Assembly: GCA_904373265.1 (NCBI GenBank)
Contig: CAJFEE010000001.1
Coordinates: forward strand, 124,001 to 188,000
Reading direction: 5' to 3'
Length of the DNA stretch: 64,000 nucleotides
Source: Candidatus Harrysmithiimonas galli
Lineage (GTDB): Bacteria; Bacillota; Bacilli; CAJFEE01
Each line of letters opens with the position of its first letter. The first letter of the stretch is position 1. A program made the translations under genes and the position numbers. The notes under the pieces were generated by a model that worked only from the letters and a program-made list of their open reading frames with translations, made no database searches and was not told where the DNA came from. Shown here piece by piece: positions 42,975-58,324 of the stretch.

Positions 42975-44144
42975 TTATTGATAAATGTATATATTGGGCT
43001 CATCTGCATCACGATTTTTTGTAATCACTGCCTCTGCACCTGCAGCCGACGAAATTTCAATATTGACCTGTAAATTTTTCGGATAATATTTTAACACAAG
43101 ACTTGTAACATATTGCGTAAAACCAGTAATTTCTGTTTGCGAATAAAATTGAACTGGAACTGTAATAGTCATTTCTCGCAATATACCTTCTGTATAATGC
43201 CCTGTTCCAATCATTCCCGTGTAATTTGGAAAGTAATCTTCAACATTTGATTTAAAATTATTAAATGTGTTGCTGTCCTCTCGATAAGTTGTTGAAGCTT
43301 CTTCGGATGGAAAAGTCACATAATTTTCATCAATTTGTGACCAACTTTTAATACTAGACTCTCCTTTATTCACCAAAGAAGTTGCTAAAAAAACTCCTGG
43401 TTGAATTGATGAAGCAGCCTCTTGTTTAAAAATACAAATAAAAATCGGTACATTCTCCAGACCTTCCATTGTTCGCATACGTGAAACAATTTCTTGTGCT
43501 ATTGATTTTCCCTGTTTTAAAATTTCAGCTTCTGAAATTGTTGTTTCCCGCGGATACCCTTGTTCCTGCTCAAAATAATGAACAGAATTCATAGCCAAAC
43601 CAATTGAAATGCCAGAAAGCTGAAGTTCATCTTTATTATTTTTTTCCAAATAATTTTGTTCAAGGATACTTGCTAAATAAATTGGACTGTCTTCATTTGC
43701 CGTTTCTAAATCCTTTCCTTTTGTATCAATTGAAGGATTTAAACCTAAATTTTGAAAAGTACTGTCCTCTTTTTTGGCAGCTGTCAAAGCACTCCCCTCA
43801 AGCTTACGTGCCAACCAGCTACGAATGATTTCCTTATTCAAATACTGTCCCTCTTGAAAATAATATTTATTTGGAGAAAAATGAGATTTAGACAAATTCA
43901 TCATGCCAAGTTCAAAACGATTCATATCCAAACGATTATTTAAAGTTGCTGCAACCATACCTCTTGCTTCGCTTTGTTTAAAAGGTAAAACCAATCGATA
44001 ACTCATATTGTCCATCTGATAATTTTGAACAAAGACTTGCTCTTCGCTATCTTCACCCGTTTCTGCTTCTCTTTCCACAATATTATGGTTACATCCTACC
44101 AACAAAAAGAAAACCCCTAGGCATATCCCCAGTGCTTTTTTCAT
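42975..44144 (-). CDS. camS: Lipoprotein of the CamS family
   Basis: A secreted lipoprotein of about 389 residues. KKALGICLGVFFLLVGCNHN is a lipobox signal peptide with LVGC. The mature part (YQMDNMSYRLVLPFKQSEAR, RFELGMMNLSKSHFSPNKYY, NYVTFPSEEASTTYREDSNT) matches CamS, which in other Firmicutes is the precursor of a sex pheromone peptide from its signal sequence (YerH in B. subtilis). The ATG at 44144 has GGAG 8 bases upstream; a GTG/ATG at 44153/44150 overlaps the ligA stop. It follows ligA as in Bacillus. Function beyond this is poorly known. Confidence 0.88.
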   Translation of the reverse strand: MKKALGICLGVFFLLVGCNHNIVEREAETGEDSEEQVFVQNYQMDNMSYRLVLPFKQSEARGMVAATLNNRLDMNRFELGMMNLSKSHFSPNKYYFQEGQYLNKEIIRSWLARKLEGSALTAAKKEDSTFQNLGLNPSIDTKGKDLETANEDSPIYLASILEQNYLEKNNKDELQLSGISIGLAMNSVHYFEQEQGYPRETTISEAEILKQGKSIAQEIVSRMRTMEGLENVPIFICIFKQEAASSIQPGVFLATSLVNKGESSIKSWSQIDENYVTFPSEEASTTYREDSNTFNNFKSNVEDYFPNYTGMIGTGHYTEGILREMTITVPVQFYSQTEITGFTQYVTSLVLKYYPKNLQVNIEISSAAGAEAVITKNRDADEPNIYIYQ

Positions 44145-44149
44145 TTCCA

Positions 44150-48435
<4,286 letters not shown>

Positions 48436-48468
48436 AGCAATGTCATCTCCCACTCAAAACATTTTTAT

Positions 48469-49173
48469 TTATATACCAACGGTTTGCAATGCACGTTCAA
48501 AATCTTGGTAAATCACGTTCCCAACTACAACGGTTTGCACATATCGTCCCATCTCTTCTGCTTGTTCTCGTGAAACAATTCCACCGCCATAAAAAATATG
48601 TACATTTGGATGCCGAATTGCAATTTGTTTTACAAGTGTCAAATCCCCATATACACCGCTGTACTCGATATAAAGCAAAGGAATATGAAAAATTTCTGTT
48701 GATAACTGTGTATAAGCCAAAACCTCTCCTATTGTTAAATCTGTTTTTGCACATGTCAGCTCAGCAGCTTTACAGTTGGGATTCAAAATAAGATAAGGTA
48801 AAGTTTCATAGGGCAGCCAAGTGAGTCTACTATCGTAGATTTGCAAAGCTTGTACATGTCTTTGTCCAATCCAATCAAGATTTGTTGTATTTAAAACAAT
48901 CGGAATAAAATAAAAATCAAATCCAAATACAAATGCATCAGCTTGGGTCATCTCATAACATAATGGCAAAGAAGTATGCTGAATTCTCCGATATAACGCT
49001 TCAACCTTTTGTTCTGAAACCCCATCGCTTCCACCAACAACAAAACCATCCGTCCCTGAATGGATCAACTGTTCCAACTGACTGTCAGAAATCGGCTTAT
49101 TCGGATCCAACTTAAACATATGACGAATGGTACGATTTGGGAACAAACAGCCATTCTGGTTTGTATATGCCAT
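48469..49173 (-). CDS. pcrB: Heptaprenylglyceryl phosphate synthase (PcrB)
   Basis: A 234-residue TIM-barrel enzyme that joins heptaprenyl diphosphate to glycerol-1-phosphate. HMFKLDPNKPISDSQLEQLI and HSGTDGFVVGGSDGVSEQKV are the family start, PLCYEMTQADAFVFGFDFYF the middle, and HIFYGGGIVSREQAEEMGRY with VVVGNVIYQDFERAL the phosphate-binding end. GGGGAG lies 6 bases before the ATG. It is encoded directly upstream of pcrA, as in Bacillus. Confidence 0.94.
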   Translation of the reverse strand: MAYTNQNGCLFPNRTIRHMFKLDPNKPISDSQLEQLIHSGTDGFVVGGSDGVSEQKVEALYRRIQHTSLPLCYEMTQADAFVFGFDFYFIPIVLNTTNLDWIGQRHVQALQIYDSRLTWLPYETLPYLILNPNCKAAELTCAKTDLTIGEVLAYTQLSTEIFHIPLLYIEYSGVYGDLTLVKQIAIRHPNVHIFYGGGIVSREQAEEMGRYVQTVVVGNVIYQDFERALQTVGI

Positions 49174-49174
49174 A

Positions 49175-49471
49175 CTATTCTCCCCTGTTTTTTAGTACTT
49201 CTTTTAATCCGCCATGTCCACTACTTAAAACACGTTTTACACGGGAAATGGTTGCTGTAGAAGCTCCAGTCAACTTCTCAATGGTTTGATATGTTGCTCC
49301 AGACTGAAGTAAACGCGCAACTTCCAATCGTTGTGCAAACGAATGAATTTCATTTTTTGTAAAAATATCTTCAAAAAATTTTTCACACTGCTCTTTTGTT
49401 TCAAGAGAAAGAACTGCAACATAAAATCGATTTACCGCTTCCTCCCGATTTATATGATTGAACAAAGCCAT
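49175..49471 (-). CDS. yerC: TrpR-like transcriptional regulator (YerC/YecD family)
   Basis: A 98-residue helical DNA-binding protein with the TrpR-like helix-turn-helix: FAQRLEVARLLQSGATYQTI followed by EKLTGASTATISRVKRVLSS. The family is widespread in Firmicutes and named YerC/YecD. It lies directly before pcrB, as in Bacillus. Its targets are not visible here. Confidence 0.93.
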   Translation of the reverse strand: MALFNHINREEAVNRFYVAVLSLETKEQCEKFFEDIFTKNEIHSFAQRLEVARLLQSGATYQTIEKLTGASTATISRVKRVLSSGHGGLKEVLKNRGE

Positions 49472-49667
49472 CCGCTCCTTTTAACCTTCTCTATTCCAAA
49501 ACCCTTTTTATATTTTAACACACGAAAGTATGCCTTACTATTAAATTTACTGTACAACATTAAAACAAAACCCACCACCTATGGTTAAATCCTTCCAGCT
49601 ATATTTCAAAAAAAAGCGGGTAATTTATGACTGTAATACCGATTAAATTAAAGAAAGGACTTTATTT

Positions 49668-49892
49668 ATGAAAAGAAACCTCGATTTCGTTCAAGCTATG
49701 ATACGCATTATGTGTGGATTCATATTTATCGGAACATCAATCGCTTCACTTGCTCGAAAGCCATACTGTCTACTATCCATGTCTGCTTTAATATTTGGTG
49801 CAATGGAAGTTGCCTCTGGCATCACACGATTTTGCCCGTTTTTATTTATTATGAAAAAAAAGCATAAAGATAAATGGAGTCATTTCATTTAA
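49668..49892 (+). CDS. Small membrane protein, DUF2892-like
   Basis: A 74-residue protein beginning MKRNLDFVQAMIRIMCGFIF, with two hydrophobic stretches (IMCGFIFIGTSIASLA, MSALIFGAMEVASGI) and a late RFCPF motif, the DUF2892/YgaP-like small inner membrane pattern. AAAGGA lies about 10 bases before the ATG. Function unknown. The gene stands alone between yerC and groEL, facing the latter. Confidence 0.65.
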   Translation: MKRNLDFVQAMIRIMCGFIFIGTSIASLARKPYCLLSMSALIFGAMEVASGITRFCPFLFIMKKKHKDKWSHFI

Positions 49893-50810
49893 ATCGATAT
49901 GACAAGATGTTGTTTTTTTATAATAAAAATGTAAGACAAAAAAATCAGCACATTCCTCAAAGCGTAAAGAAAATGTTTAATTGATGCAACTTGGAAAACA
50001 GACAAATAAAAATGAGACAGAAACAAAGAGATTTTACTACAAAAATGGAATCATTTTTCATCCTTTGTTTCTATCTCATTTAATTTCCTGATTTTACATT
50101 TTACTGACACCCTTTCTCTTTTTATCATCGCATGATACAACAGATCTTAAGCTCTATTTTGTTTCCGTCAATATAAACTCAATATGCAATCTTACATATC
50201 AAAAAACACAAACCAATAACCAATCAATATGTACATCATAGTGTCTTAAACTTCCACAAAATCTCCACTTAATCATTTATTTTCTTATACATACTAATAA
50301 AGCGTGGAAATATTTCTTTGTACATATATAAATAAAGCAAAAAAACTTTTGTGCAGTTTCTTTGTTATAAAAAGGCTTGCCGTACACAACAAAAAAGTAA
50401 TTTCATATTTTTCCGAAATTGGCAATGCTATTATGGTACACCTTCACCATTGTTTCTCTCCAACATTCCAATTGATTGCTCTGCTTTCCACATCTTTATG
50501 GTATTTAATTTTGAATTTTAAAATTATTTTATTTTATGAAGCAGTTGAGAGGTAGATAATCTGCCATAGTTAATTGAGACAAATGTATAATCGAGGGAGA
50601 GACAAAAAAGACTGGGATTCCGATATTAACACGGCAATAGAGGCGCGCACATGACAAAGAATATGAAAAAAAAAAGGCTTCCACCAAGTTTGGAAAATTG
50701 ATGAATAGCCTTTCTGAAAAAATAAAATCGTAAAAAACATGAACAAAAACATGAACAAAATGTTTTTATATCACCTTAAAACATTGGTGTTATGCGAAAG
50801 TTGGAGTGGA
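49893..50810 (+). other. Gap between the small membrane protein and groEL
   Basis: No convincing gene. A long inverted repeat AATGAGACAGAAACAAAG / CTTTGTTTCTATCTCATT (50009-50081, loop about 35 bases) is terminator-like for the small membrane gene. The groEL terminator lies at 50666-50715. Open frames of 62-83 codons here have no supporting ribosome sites. Confidence 0.5.
50666..50715 (-). terminator. groEL terminator
   Basis: On the minus strand AAAGGCT pairs with AGCCTTT across a 28-base loop and is followed by eleven Ts. It lies about 100 bases past the groEL stop codon. Confidence 0.65.
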
Positions 50811-52466
<1,656 letters not shown>

Positions 52467-52501
52467 CTACTTTCATTTTTACATTATGTGATCCGGTTTT
52501 T

Positions 52502-52792
52502 TTAAAGTACTCCTAAAATATCGCTTTCACGTAAAACTAGGTACTCTTTACCATCCAACTTCAATTCAGTACCGGAGAATTTAGAAAAAATAACTTGGTC
52601 ATTTACTTGTACGTCAACAGTTACACGTGTTCCGTTATCTAATACACGTCCTGGTCCGACTGCAACAACCTTTCCTTGCTGTGGTTTCTCTTTTGCCGTT
52701 CCTGGTAATACGATTCCTGATGCGGTTTTTTCTTCTGCTTCCATGAGTTCAATTACAACACGATCTCCTAACGGTTTAATCAATCCAAACAA
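52502..52792 (-). CDS. groES: Co-chaperonin GroES
   Basis: A 96-residue lid protein of Gro[46 protein letters not shown], then [14 protein letters not shown]. It is the first gene of the groES-groEL unit, with a CIRCE operator between promoter and start. Length is normal. Confidence 0.97.
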   Translation of the reverse strand: MFGLIKPLGDRVVIELMEAEEKTASGIVLPGTAKEKPQQGKVVAVGPGRVLDNGTRVTVDVQVNDQVIFSKFSGTELKLDGKEYLVLRESDILGVL

Positions 52793-52818
52793 CCTCCTTA
52801 AAATTTTCCATGATTTCT

Positions 52819-52845
52819 TAGCACTCTCTTTTAATGAGTGCTAAC
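52819..52845 (-). promoter_or_regulatory. CIRCE operator (HrcA binding site)
   Basis: A perfect CIRCE: TTAGCACTC (52819-52827), nine bases, GAGTGCTAA (52837-52845). In Firmicutes the HrcA repressor binds it and is released on heat stress. It is located 27-53 bases before the groES start. hrcA is not in this window. Confidence 0.95.
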
Positions 52846-52853
52846 AGTAATTA

Positions 52854-52881
52854 TCATACTGAACTTTCTTACAAAAATCAA
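52854..52881 (-). promoter_or_regulatory. groES-groEL promoter
   Basis: Minus-strand TTGATT (52876-52881) and TATGAT (52854-52859) with 16-base spacing, immediately upstream of the CIRCE operator. A housekeeping sigma-A-type promoter. Confidence 0.65.
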
Positions 52882-53025
52882 GTCATTTCACTCACTTATT
52901 TTGGGTATTTTTTCCACAACTTATCTTTTTCCCGAAATGCTTTATTTTATACAGTTTCATTGTATTTTCTTTTATTTTTTCATATACTTTACATACATAA
53001 TTGAACTTTCAAGGAGGATTTTTTC

Positions 53026-53796
53026 GTGCAACCATATAATTTGACAAAAAACAAATTCATCCACAATAAAATTTTTCGTTACGGGCTTGTGATTTTCATT
53101 TATATCGGTATGCAGTTTTCTGCGTTTTTGCTTCAAATTTTCAATCCATTTACAGTATTTGGATGGCTGCCTGATAACCTCAGTGCCAAAGAAGCTGCTG
53201 AATATATGAGCGGTCAATGGGGATTCTTTTCTTTTCTCATTGCAACAATTTTAATTATTTGGCTTACCTACACGGATTTTTTCCGAAAAAAACAGGATGA
53301 TATTTCGACCAAACGGGTTTTCTTTTGGACAATTGTTGGTATTTTCTTAGCATATGCTGCACAAATTGTTTCTGGACTGATTTTAAGCCTTTTACTAGGT
53401 GTACAGGAACCTAGTGAAAATACAACAAGTCTAATTGGTATAGCACAAACTGCCCCGCTTTTTATCTTTGTCATTTGTATTTTTGCGCCAATTTTAGAGG
53501 AGATTATTTTTCGTGGCATCATTTTTAAATCTGTTGCTGAGAAAACCAATTTTTTTGTTGGCGTTTTGGTTAGCGCAATTATATTTGCTTTTGTTCATCA
53601 AGATTTTACCTTTTTTATCAGCTATTTTTTCATGGGCTTTGTATTTGCTTATTTATACCATAAGACCAACCGCTTAATTGTTCCAATCATTGTACATGCT
53701 ACTTTAAATACCATTGTAACAATGATTCAACTCATATTCAGTGATTTGATAAACGATCTTCAAGAACAGATTCAATGTATTTTTATGTTTTTATAG
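53026..53796 (+). CDS. CPBP-family intramembrane protease-like protein
   Basis: A 256-residue membrane protein of the CPBP (CAAX protease/bacteriocin-processing) family. The catalytic motifs are visible: APILEEIIFRGIIFKS (EE.xxR), FVHQDFTFFI (His) and IIVHATLNTI (second His and Asn). Several membrane segments are in ILVSAIIFAFVHQ-type helices. The GTG start is chosen because AAGGAGG lies 8 bases upstream. It is divergent from groES, as is ydiL in Bacillus. Substrate unknown. Confidence 0.88.
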   Translation: MQPYNLTKNKFIHNKIFRYGLVIFIYIGMQFSAFLLQIFNPFTVFGWLPDNLSAKEAAEYMSGQWGFFSFLIATILIIWLTYTDFFRKKQDDISTKRVFFWTIVGIFLAYAAQIVSGLILSLLLGVQEPSENTTSLIGIAQTAPLFIFVICIFAPILEEIIFRGIIFKSVAEKTNFFVGVLVSAIIFAFVHQDFTFFISYFFMGFVFAYLYHKTNRLIVPIIVHATLNTIVTMIQLIFSDLINDLQEQIQCIFMFL

Positions 53797-53904
53797 CAAA
53801 GGCAAAACATAAATATATACCTGTCAGCAAAAATTCTTAATTGAATCAGATATTTTTTCTCAAAAATATGCTAAATCATAATCTTATCACTTATACGCTA
53901 CAAA

Positions 53905-53975
53905 AAAACAAGCGTCTTTCACAAAAGCAGCTTATCATTTCGCCATTTCTTTTGTAAAAGACGCCTGTTTTTTTC
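53905..53975. terminator. Bidirectional terminator
   Basis: GCGTCTTTCACAAAAG and CTTTTGTAAAAGACGC form a near-perfect stem (one mismatch) with flanking A and T tracts on both sides: CTGTTTTTTT on the plus side and TTGTTTTTTTG on the minus side. It stands between the convergent CPBP gene and the DUF5366-like gene. Confidence 0.75.
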
Positions 53976-54540
53976 ATATAATATCTAAAAACTTTTTCAG
54001 ACCATAGTTGATCATTTGTATAACTGTTATATAAAGCGAGCTACCAATCGCCACCCATACAAATACTTGAAAAAAAATAATACCAATAATCCCTGAAATG
54101 GAGACCGAATCTTCTAACTTATATAAAATGTATACAAAAAAGCAAAGTGTGGACAAAACAAATAAAACCAAAATCGGCGCCAACCAAGCAGATAAAAAAA
54201 TGGAAAAAACACCGCCAAATAAATAAAATATTGCACCAGTCTGACTATGTATAAAAAACAAACCTGTACTGTCTTTAGAAAAAAACAATAAACTGAGCCG
54301 AAGTAAGAATTCAGCAAACAGTTTTAACAGTGCCAACACCATCATAACAACAATTAAAATGCAGACAAACAATGCCACATTTAAATGGGTTGCCGAAATA
54401 TAGGCACTCAAACCTTCATACAGTCCCAAATATATAATTTTTTCCTTCACAAAATGATAAAAATATAATGAAAATGCCATTGCAAACAACAAAACTGAAA
54501 TAAAAGGAATATACCCTAGCAAATAAACATTTCTTTTCAT
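53974..54540 (-). CDS. Membrane protein, DUF5366/YufK-like
   Basis: A 188-residue protein with five or so membrane segments, beginning MKRNVYLLGYIPFISVLLFA. The pattern LGLYEG, LRLSLLFFSKDSTGLF, then FFVYILYKLEDSVSISG and IGIIFFQVFVWVAIGS resembles the YufK/DUF5366 family of Bacillus membrane proteins, from general memory of that family. No enzymatic motif. It ends in the shared bidirectional terminator. Confidence 0.65.
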   Translation of the reverse strand: MKRNVYLLGYIPFISVLLFAMAFSLYFYHFVKEKIIYLGLYEGLSAYISATHLNVALFVCILIVVMMVLALLKLFAEFLLRLSLLFFSKDSTGLFFIHSQTGAIFYLFGGVFSIFLSAWLAPILVLFVLSTLCFFVYILYKLEDSVSISGIIGIIFFQVFVWVAIGSSLYITVIQMINYGLKKFLDII

Positions 54541-54783
54541 GAACTCTTTCTCCTTCCATTCTTTCTATTATACTATGTTTTTCATTTTTTTACGTGCTTT
54601 ATAAAAAATTATATGCTTACATCTTCAAAAATGAGCCAATTAATTTTTAATCTCATCTTTAATTTTCTTTTTTTATCTATTAAATTAGGGACATTTGCCT
54701 TCTACGTAACCAAAAAATCCAATTCTTTTTTTCTCATCTTTCCATATTCATAATACAACCGAAAAAAAAATTAAAATTAATAC

Positions 54784-54812
54784 GTGACAAAAATATGAAT
54801 CTGTTATATAAT
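54784..54812 (+). promoter_or_regulatory. Promoter upstream of the aceA leader
   Basis: GTGACA (54784-54789), 17 bases, TATAAT (54807-54812): a good sigma-A-type promoter on the plus strand. The transcript would run about 240 bases before aceA, through a possible small leader frame. ACTATGTTCTATAAC at about 54829 could be an operator but is not identified. Confidence 0.65.
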
Positions 54813-54868
54813 AATAAACAAGAAATGAACTATGTTCTATAACAAGGAGGGGAGCAGGAAGAATTATA

Positions 54869-55003
54869 TTGTTTGTCAACCACTTTATCTACTTGAATAT
54901 GAGTCGCTACCTATATCCACACCATTTGGCGATTCATCATTCGAAACATATCATCCAAGAACCGCTACATTCAATCCATCTTAGTACCAGCACAATTTTT
55001 TAG
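54869..55003 (+). CDS. Possible His-rich leader peptide before aceA
   Basis: A 44-codon frame with TTG start (AGGAAG 7 bases upstream) encodes FVNHFIYLNMSRYLYPHHLA then IHHSKHIIQEPLHSIHL, with eight histidines. It ends 58 bases before the aceA start on the same transcript. Such small frames can act as regulatory leaders, but a TTG start and no known analogue make it uncertain; it may be chance. Confidence 0.25.
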   Translation: MFVNHFIYLNMSRYLYPHHLAIHHSKHIIQEPLHSIHLSTSTIF

Positions 55004-55061
55004 GAAAATACCATAGATTTATATGGTGTAAAGAATTATGAATACAAAGGAGAGAGAAATT

Positions 55062-56333
55062 ATGAGAGGACAAAGAATTCAAGCGTTAGAAAAAAGTTGG
55101 CAAGAAGCTTCCAGATGGGAAGGAATCAAACGTCCGTATACTGCGGAAGATGTAATCAAACTAAGGGGGTCCATCGACATTCGTTACACCTTGGCAAGAA
55201 AAGGAGCAGAAAAACTTTGGAAATTGCTACATGAGGAAGACTACGTACATGCTTTAGGTGCTTTGACTGGAAATCAAGCTATGCAACAAGTCAAAGCTGG
55301 ACTAAAAGCCATTTACTTAAGTGGATGGCAAGTTGCAGCAGATGCAAACCTATCAGGACATATGTATCCAGATCAAAGTTTATACCCTGCGAACAGTGTA
55401 CCTGCCGTTGTAAAACGAATCAACCAAGCCCTTCAAAGAGCAGATCAAATTTATTATAGTGAAGGAAACGAGGAAATCGATTGGTTCGCTCCAATTGTTG
55501 CCGATGCAGAAGCCGGTTTTGGTGGTGTTTTAAATGTTTTCGAACTGATGAAAGCAATGATTGAAGCCGGAGCAGCAGGTGTTCACTTTGAAGACCAGCT
55601 TTCCTCTGAGAAAAAATGTGGTCATCTGGGTGGAAAAGTGTTGCTTCCAACACAAACAGCCATTAAAAACTTAATTGCTGCTCGTCTTGCTGCCGATGTA
55701 ATGGGCGTACCGACAATTATTGTTGCACGTACTGATGCGGATGCAGCTGCACTTATAACAAGTGATATTGATGATAATGATAAACCGTTCATTACTGGTG
55801 AGCGTACACCAGAAGGATTTTTCCGTACAAAAGCTGGTATTGAACAAGCCATTTCTCGCGGATTGGCTTATGCACCTTATGCTGATTTGGTTTGGTGTGA
55901 AACAAGTGAACCAAATTTAGAAGCAGCCAAAAAATTTGCTGAGGCCATTCATGAAAAATATCCAAACAAACTTCTTGCTTATAACTGTTCTCCTTCTTTC
56001 AACTGGAGAGCAAAACTAAGTCAAGAAGAAATTGAAACATTCCAAAAAGAACTTGGAAAAATGGGATATAAGTTCCAATTTGTAACCTTAGCAGGCTTCC
56101 ATGCATTAAACCATGGCATGTTTGAGCTAGCACGCCAATATAGAGATCGTGGCATGGGTGCATATTCCGAATTACAACAGGCAGAATTTGCTAGTGAAAA
56201 AGAAGGATATACAGCTACAAAACATCAGCGGGAGGTTGGTACCGGATACTTTGATGAAGTAACCAATATTATTACTGGCGGAACGGCCTCTACAACAGCT
56301 TTGAAAGGATCAACTGAAGCCGCACAATTTTAG
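55062..56333 (+). CDS. aceA: Isocitrate lyase
   Basis: A 423-residue enzyme that splits isocitrate into glyoxylate and succinate. The diagnostic catalytic loop [10 protein letters not shown] is present, together with [47 protein letters not shown] and the C-terminal [16 protein letters not shown]. The ATG at 55062 is preferred because GGAGAG lies 7-8 bases upstream; an ATG at 55038 has no good ribosome site. The gene stands alone with its own promoter and terminator. No malate synthase is in this window. Confidence 0.97.
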   Translation: MRGQRIQALEKSWQEASRWEGIKRPYTAEDVIKLRGSIDIRYTLARKGAEKLWKLLHEEDYVHALGALTGNQAMQQVKAGLKAIYLSGWQVAADANLSGHMYPDQSLYPANSVPAVVKRINQALQRADQIYYSEGNEEIDWFAPIVADAEAGFGGVLNVFELMKAMIEAGAAGVHFEDQLSSEKKCGHLGGKVLLPTQTAIKNLIAARLAADVMGVPTIIVARTDADAAALITSDIDDNDKPFITGERTPEGFFRTKAGIEQAISRGLAYAPYADLVWCETSEPNLEAAKKFAEAIHEKYPNKLLAYNCSPSFNWRAKLSQEEIETFQKELGKMGYKFQFVTLAGFHALNHGMFELARQYRDRGMGAYSELQQAEFASEKEGYTATKHQREVGTGYFDEVTNIITGGTASTTALKGSTEAAQF

Positions 56334-56367
56334 ATTTATTGAACCCCTTTTAAAATAAGGTTCAAAT

Positions 56368-56412
56368 ACAAAAGGAAAAGTGTTCTCCCCTGTGGCACTT
56401 TTCCCTTTTTCA
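56368..56412 (+). terminator. aceA terminator
   Basis: GGAAAAGTG and CACTTTTCC pair around a 13-base loop, preceded by As and followed by CTTTTT. It lies about 40 bases after aceA. Confidence 0.75.
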
Positions 56413-56872
56413 TGAAAATCACTTGAGATAAAACAAACCATTCATTTGATTTTTTTTATAAATTTAAGACACAAAATTTTGTAAACATCTACCACTCCAC
56501 AAAAATTGTTTTCAAGTTTGATCTCTTTGTTTCGCTTCTTTTATTACTAGTAATAAAAGAAGCGAAACAAAATTTTATATTATGTATGAAGCTGCATGTA
56601 TACATTTTCTACCCATATTTCATACGCTAAGCAAGACTTTTTCATACATCCATAAATAATAAGTCAAATGAAAAGAGAGCAAAATTCAGCCATATAACCA
56701 CATATTCAAATCTGATCGACTTTTTCAAATACCTCAAAACAAAAAACGAAAAAATACCACTTAAAACAAACATTCATTTTTTATGGGAACATTTTCCTGT
56801 ATTTCTCTGTCTAATAATTGAACCCATTTCCCCATCCCAAAACAAAAATCAACTTTAAAGGAGGATTACCCT
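56413..56872 (+). other. Gap after aceA with a long perfect palindrome
   Basis: Perfect palindrome at 56526-56571 (separate entry); no gene is seen. The start of the next gene has AAAGGAGG 11 bases upstream. The remaining sequence is AT-rich and without evident function. Confidence 0.5.
56526..56571. repeat. 46-bp perfect palindrome
   Basis: The arms TTTGTTTCGCTTCTTTTAT-TACT and its exact inverse meet at ACTAGT without a loop, 23 base pairs each, no mismatch. A loopless palindrome of this size is unusual in bacteria. It may be a terminator-like RNA hairpin, a binding site or the ends of an element. Confidence 0.85.
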
Positions 56873-57379
56873 ATGAAAAAAAAATCATGGATATTAAGCG
56901 GAATACTCACTTGTACTTTATGCACAACTGCTATTCTTCCTTTTACAACGGTCCATGCAGAAATCAGTCAAGCTGCATCGGTAAAAGCAACAACCAACCT
57001 TTCTGCGAGTCAATTATTAAAACAAATTACAACTGGAATTGAGCTTCCAAGTCAGCGACCAATGAATATTGAAATGTTTAAAGATACGTATAAAGTAAAC
57101 CGGGCATATTTAAAAAGTTATCAAGTCAATGCACCAATTATGAATGTACATTCCAATGAAATCGCTGTTTTTCAATTAAAGAATAAAAAGTATATGAATA
57201 AAGTTTTACCTCAAATCGAACAAAGATTGGAGAACATCCAAAACAATGCCTTTTATCCTGAGCAAGTTACGATTGCTAGAAAAGGGAAAGTAGTTACAAA
57301 AGGAAACTATATTTTACTTGTTGTTGATCAAAATGTGACAAAAATTATCAATAACTTTAAAAAATCCATTGATTCATAA
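56873..57379 (+). CDS. Secreted protein, DUF4358-like
   Basis: A 168-residue exported protein. The signal peptide KKKSWILSGILTCTLCTTAI ends in VHAE (cleavage near residue 29). The mature part has LLKQITTGIELPSQRPM, YKVNRAYLKSYQVNAPIMNV-HSNEIAVFQLKNKKYM and QIEQRLENIQ, the pattern of the DUF4358 domain of Firmicutes. Function unknown. AAAGGAGG precedes the ATG, and a strong terminator follows. Confidence 0.75.
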   Translation: MKKKSWILSGILTCTLCTTAILPFTTVHAEISQAASVKATTNLSASQLLKQITTGIELPSQRPMNIEMFKDTYKVNRAYLKSYQVNAPIMNVHSNEIAVFQLKNKKYMNKVLPQIEQRLENIQNNAFYPEQVTIARKGKVVTKGNYILLVVDQNVTKIINNFKKSIDS

Positions 57380-57445
57380 ACCATGATTATCAAGTGCAGC
57401 ATAAGATTTACACATCAATAACAACATATCCATTTTTTTAAATCC

Positions 57446-57485
57446 AGCGCCTCTCATTTTCGACTGAATGAGAGGCGCTATTTTA
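57446..57485 (+). terminator. Terminator after the DUF4358-like gene
   Basis: AGCGCCTCTCATT and AATGAGAGGCGCT form a perfect 13-base-pair stem with an 8-base loop, followed by ATTTT. Confidence 0.75.
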
Positions 57486-58324
57486 CCACAAAATCAAATA
57501 TTTTTGTTTACTTTTTTTACTTTTATCCCTTTGAAATCAAAATCTTTCTTTTCTAATAAATCCCCTATATGGTCTTTATCTTTTTCAAATTCTACCTAAC
57601 CGTTCACATTTGTTTTGGTTTTTCCCCATGATTTCCCAAACTTCAAATTTCAACATACCAACTTTTGATACGGCTTTTTCATCACATGAATCACTTTTTT
57701 TCTTTCTCATACTGAGTCATGAATACTTCAGCCCCGAAATTTTTTCTGCTTTCAGAAACCATTTAGAAGGATGTCGTTTTTGCTTACATTTTCTGACTTA
57801 CACATTCTTTCTTCACATTGTATCAATCGATGAACACCATTCATTTGAAAAGCCACAGGAGGATTTCATCAAAACAATTCTATCTTCGTTAGCGTTATCT
57901 AATTCGTAAAAATATAATAGAAATGGCAATTGATTATACTGCACACCGATAATTCACTGATACAATATACAAAAAGGCAGCACTGCATACATTACAATAT
58001 TTCATAATGTCAGAAATTTTTTGTGTATCTGTAATGGCACACTCTTTTCTTCTTGTGATCATTTATGTAACTGAGAACTTTTTGTAAAACATAAAAAGCC
58101 GAAGTGCCCATTTCTAATCGGATCACTTCGACTCAAATTCAACCATTGGATCATATTTTTATGTAACAAACCGCACAATTCTTGATCTCTTTTCCATAAA
58201 CTTACTAGAATTTGCTAAAAATTATTGTCAAAGGTCTGTATTCTTTTTATAGTGAATACAAAATTGCGATAAAATATTGATATCATGTGTAAAATCATTA
58301 TTTCTGATCAATACTTTAGTTATT
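57486..58324 (-). other. Gap between DUF4358-like gene and gntR
   Basis: A terminator for gntR (58094-58136) lies here. A plus-strand open frame of 99 codons (57610-57909) has no ribosome site and repeats mostly Phe/Ser/His, so it is not called. Otherwise AT-rich and without visible function. Confidence 0.4.
58094..58136 (-). terminator. Terminator downstream of gntR
   Basis: On the minus strand GTCGAAGTG pairs with CACTTCGGC around a 17-base loop, followed by TTTTTATG. It is about 190 bases beyond the gntR stop. Confidence 0.65.

Noticed and set aside
57610-57909. Plus-strand open frame of 99 codons
   Set aside because: No ribosome site, Phe/Ser/His-rich with no domain pattern; between two terminators and unlikely to be expressed.
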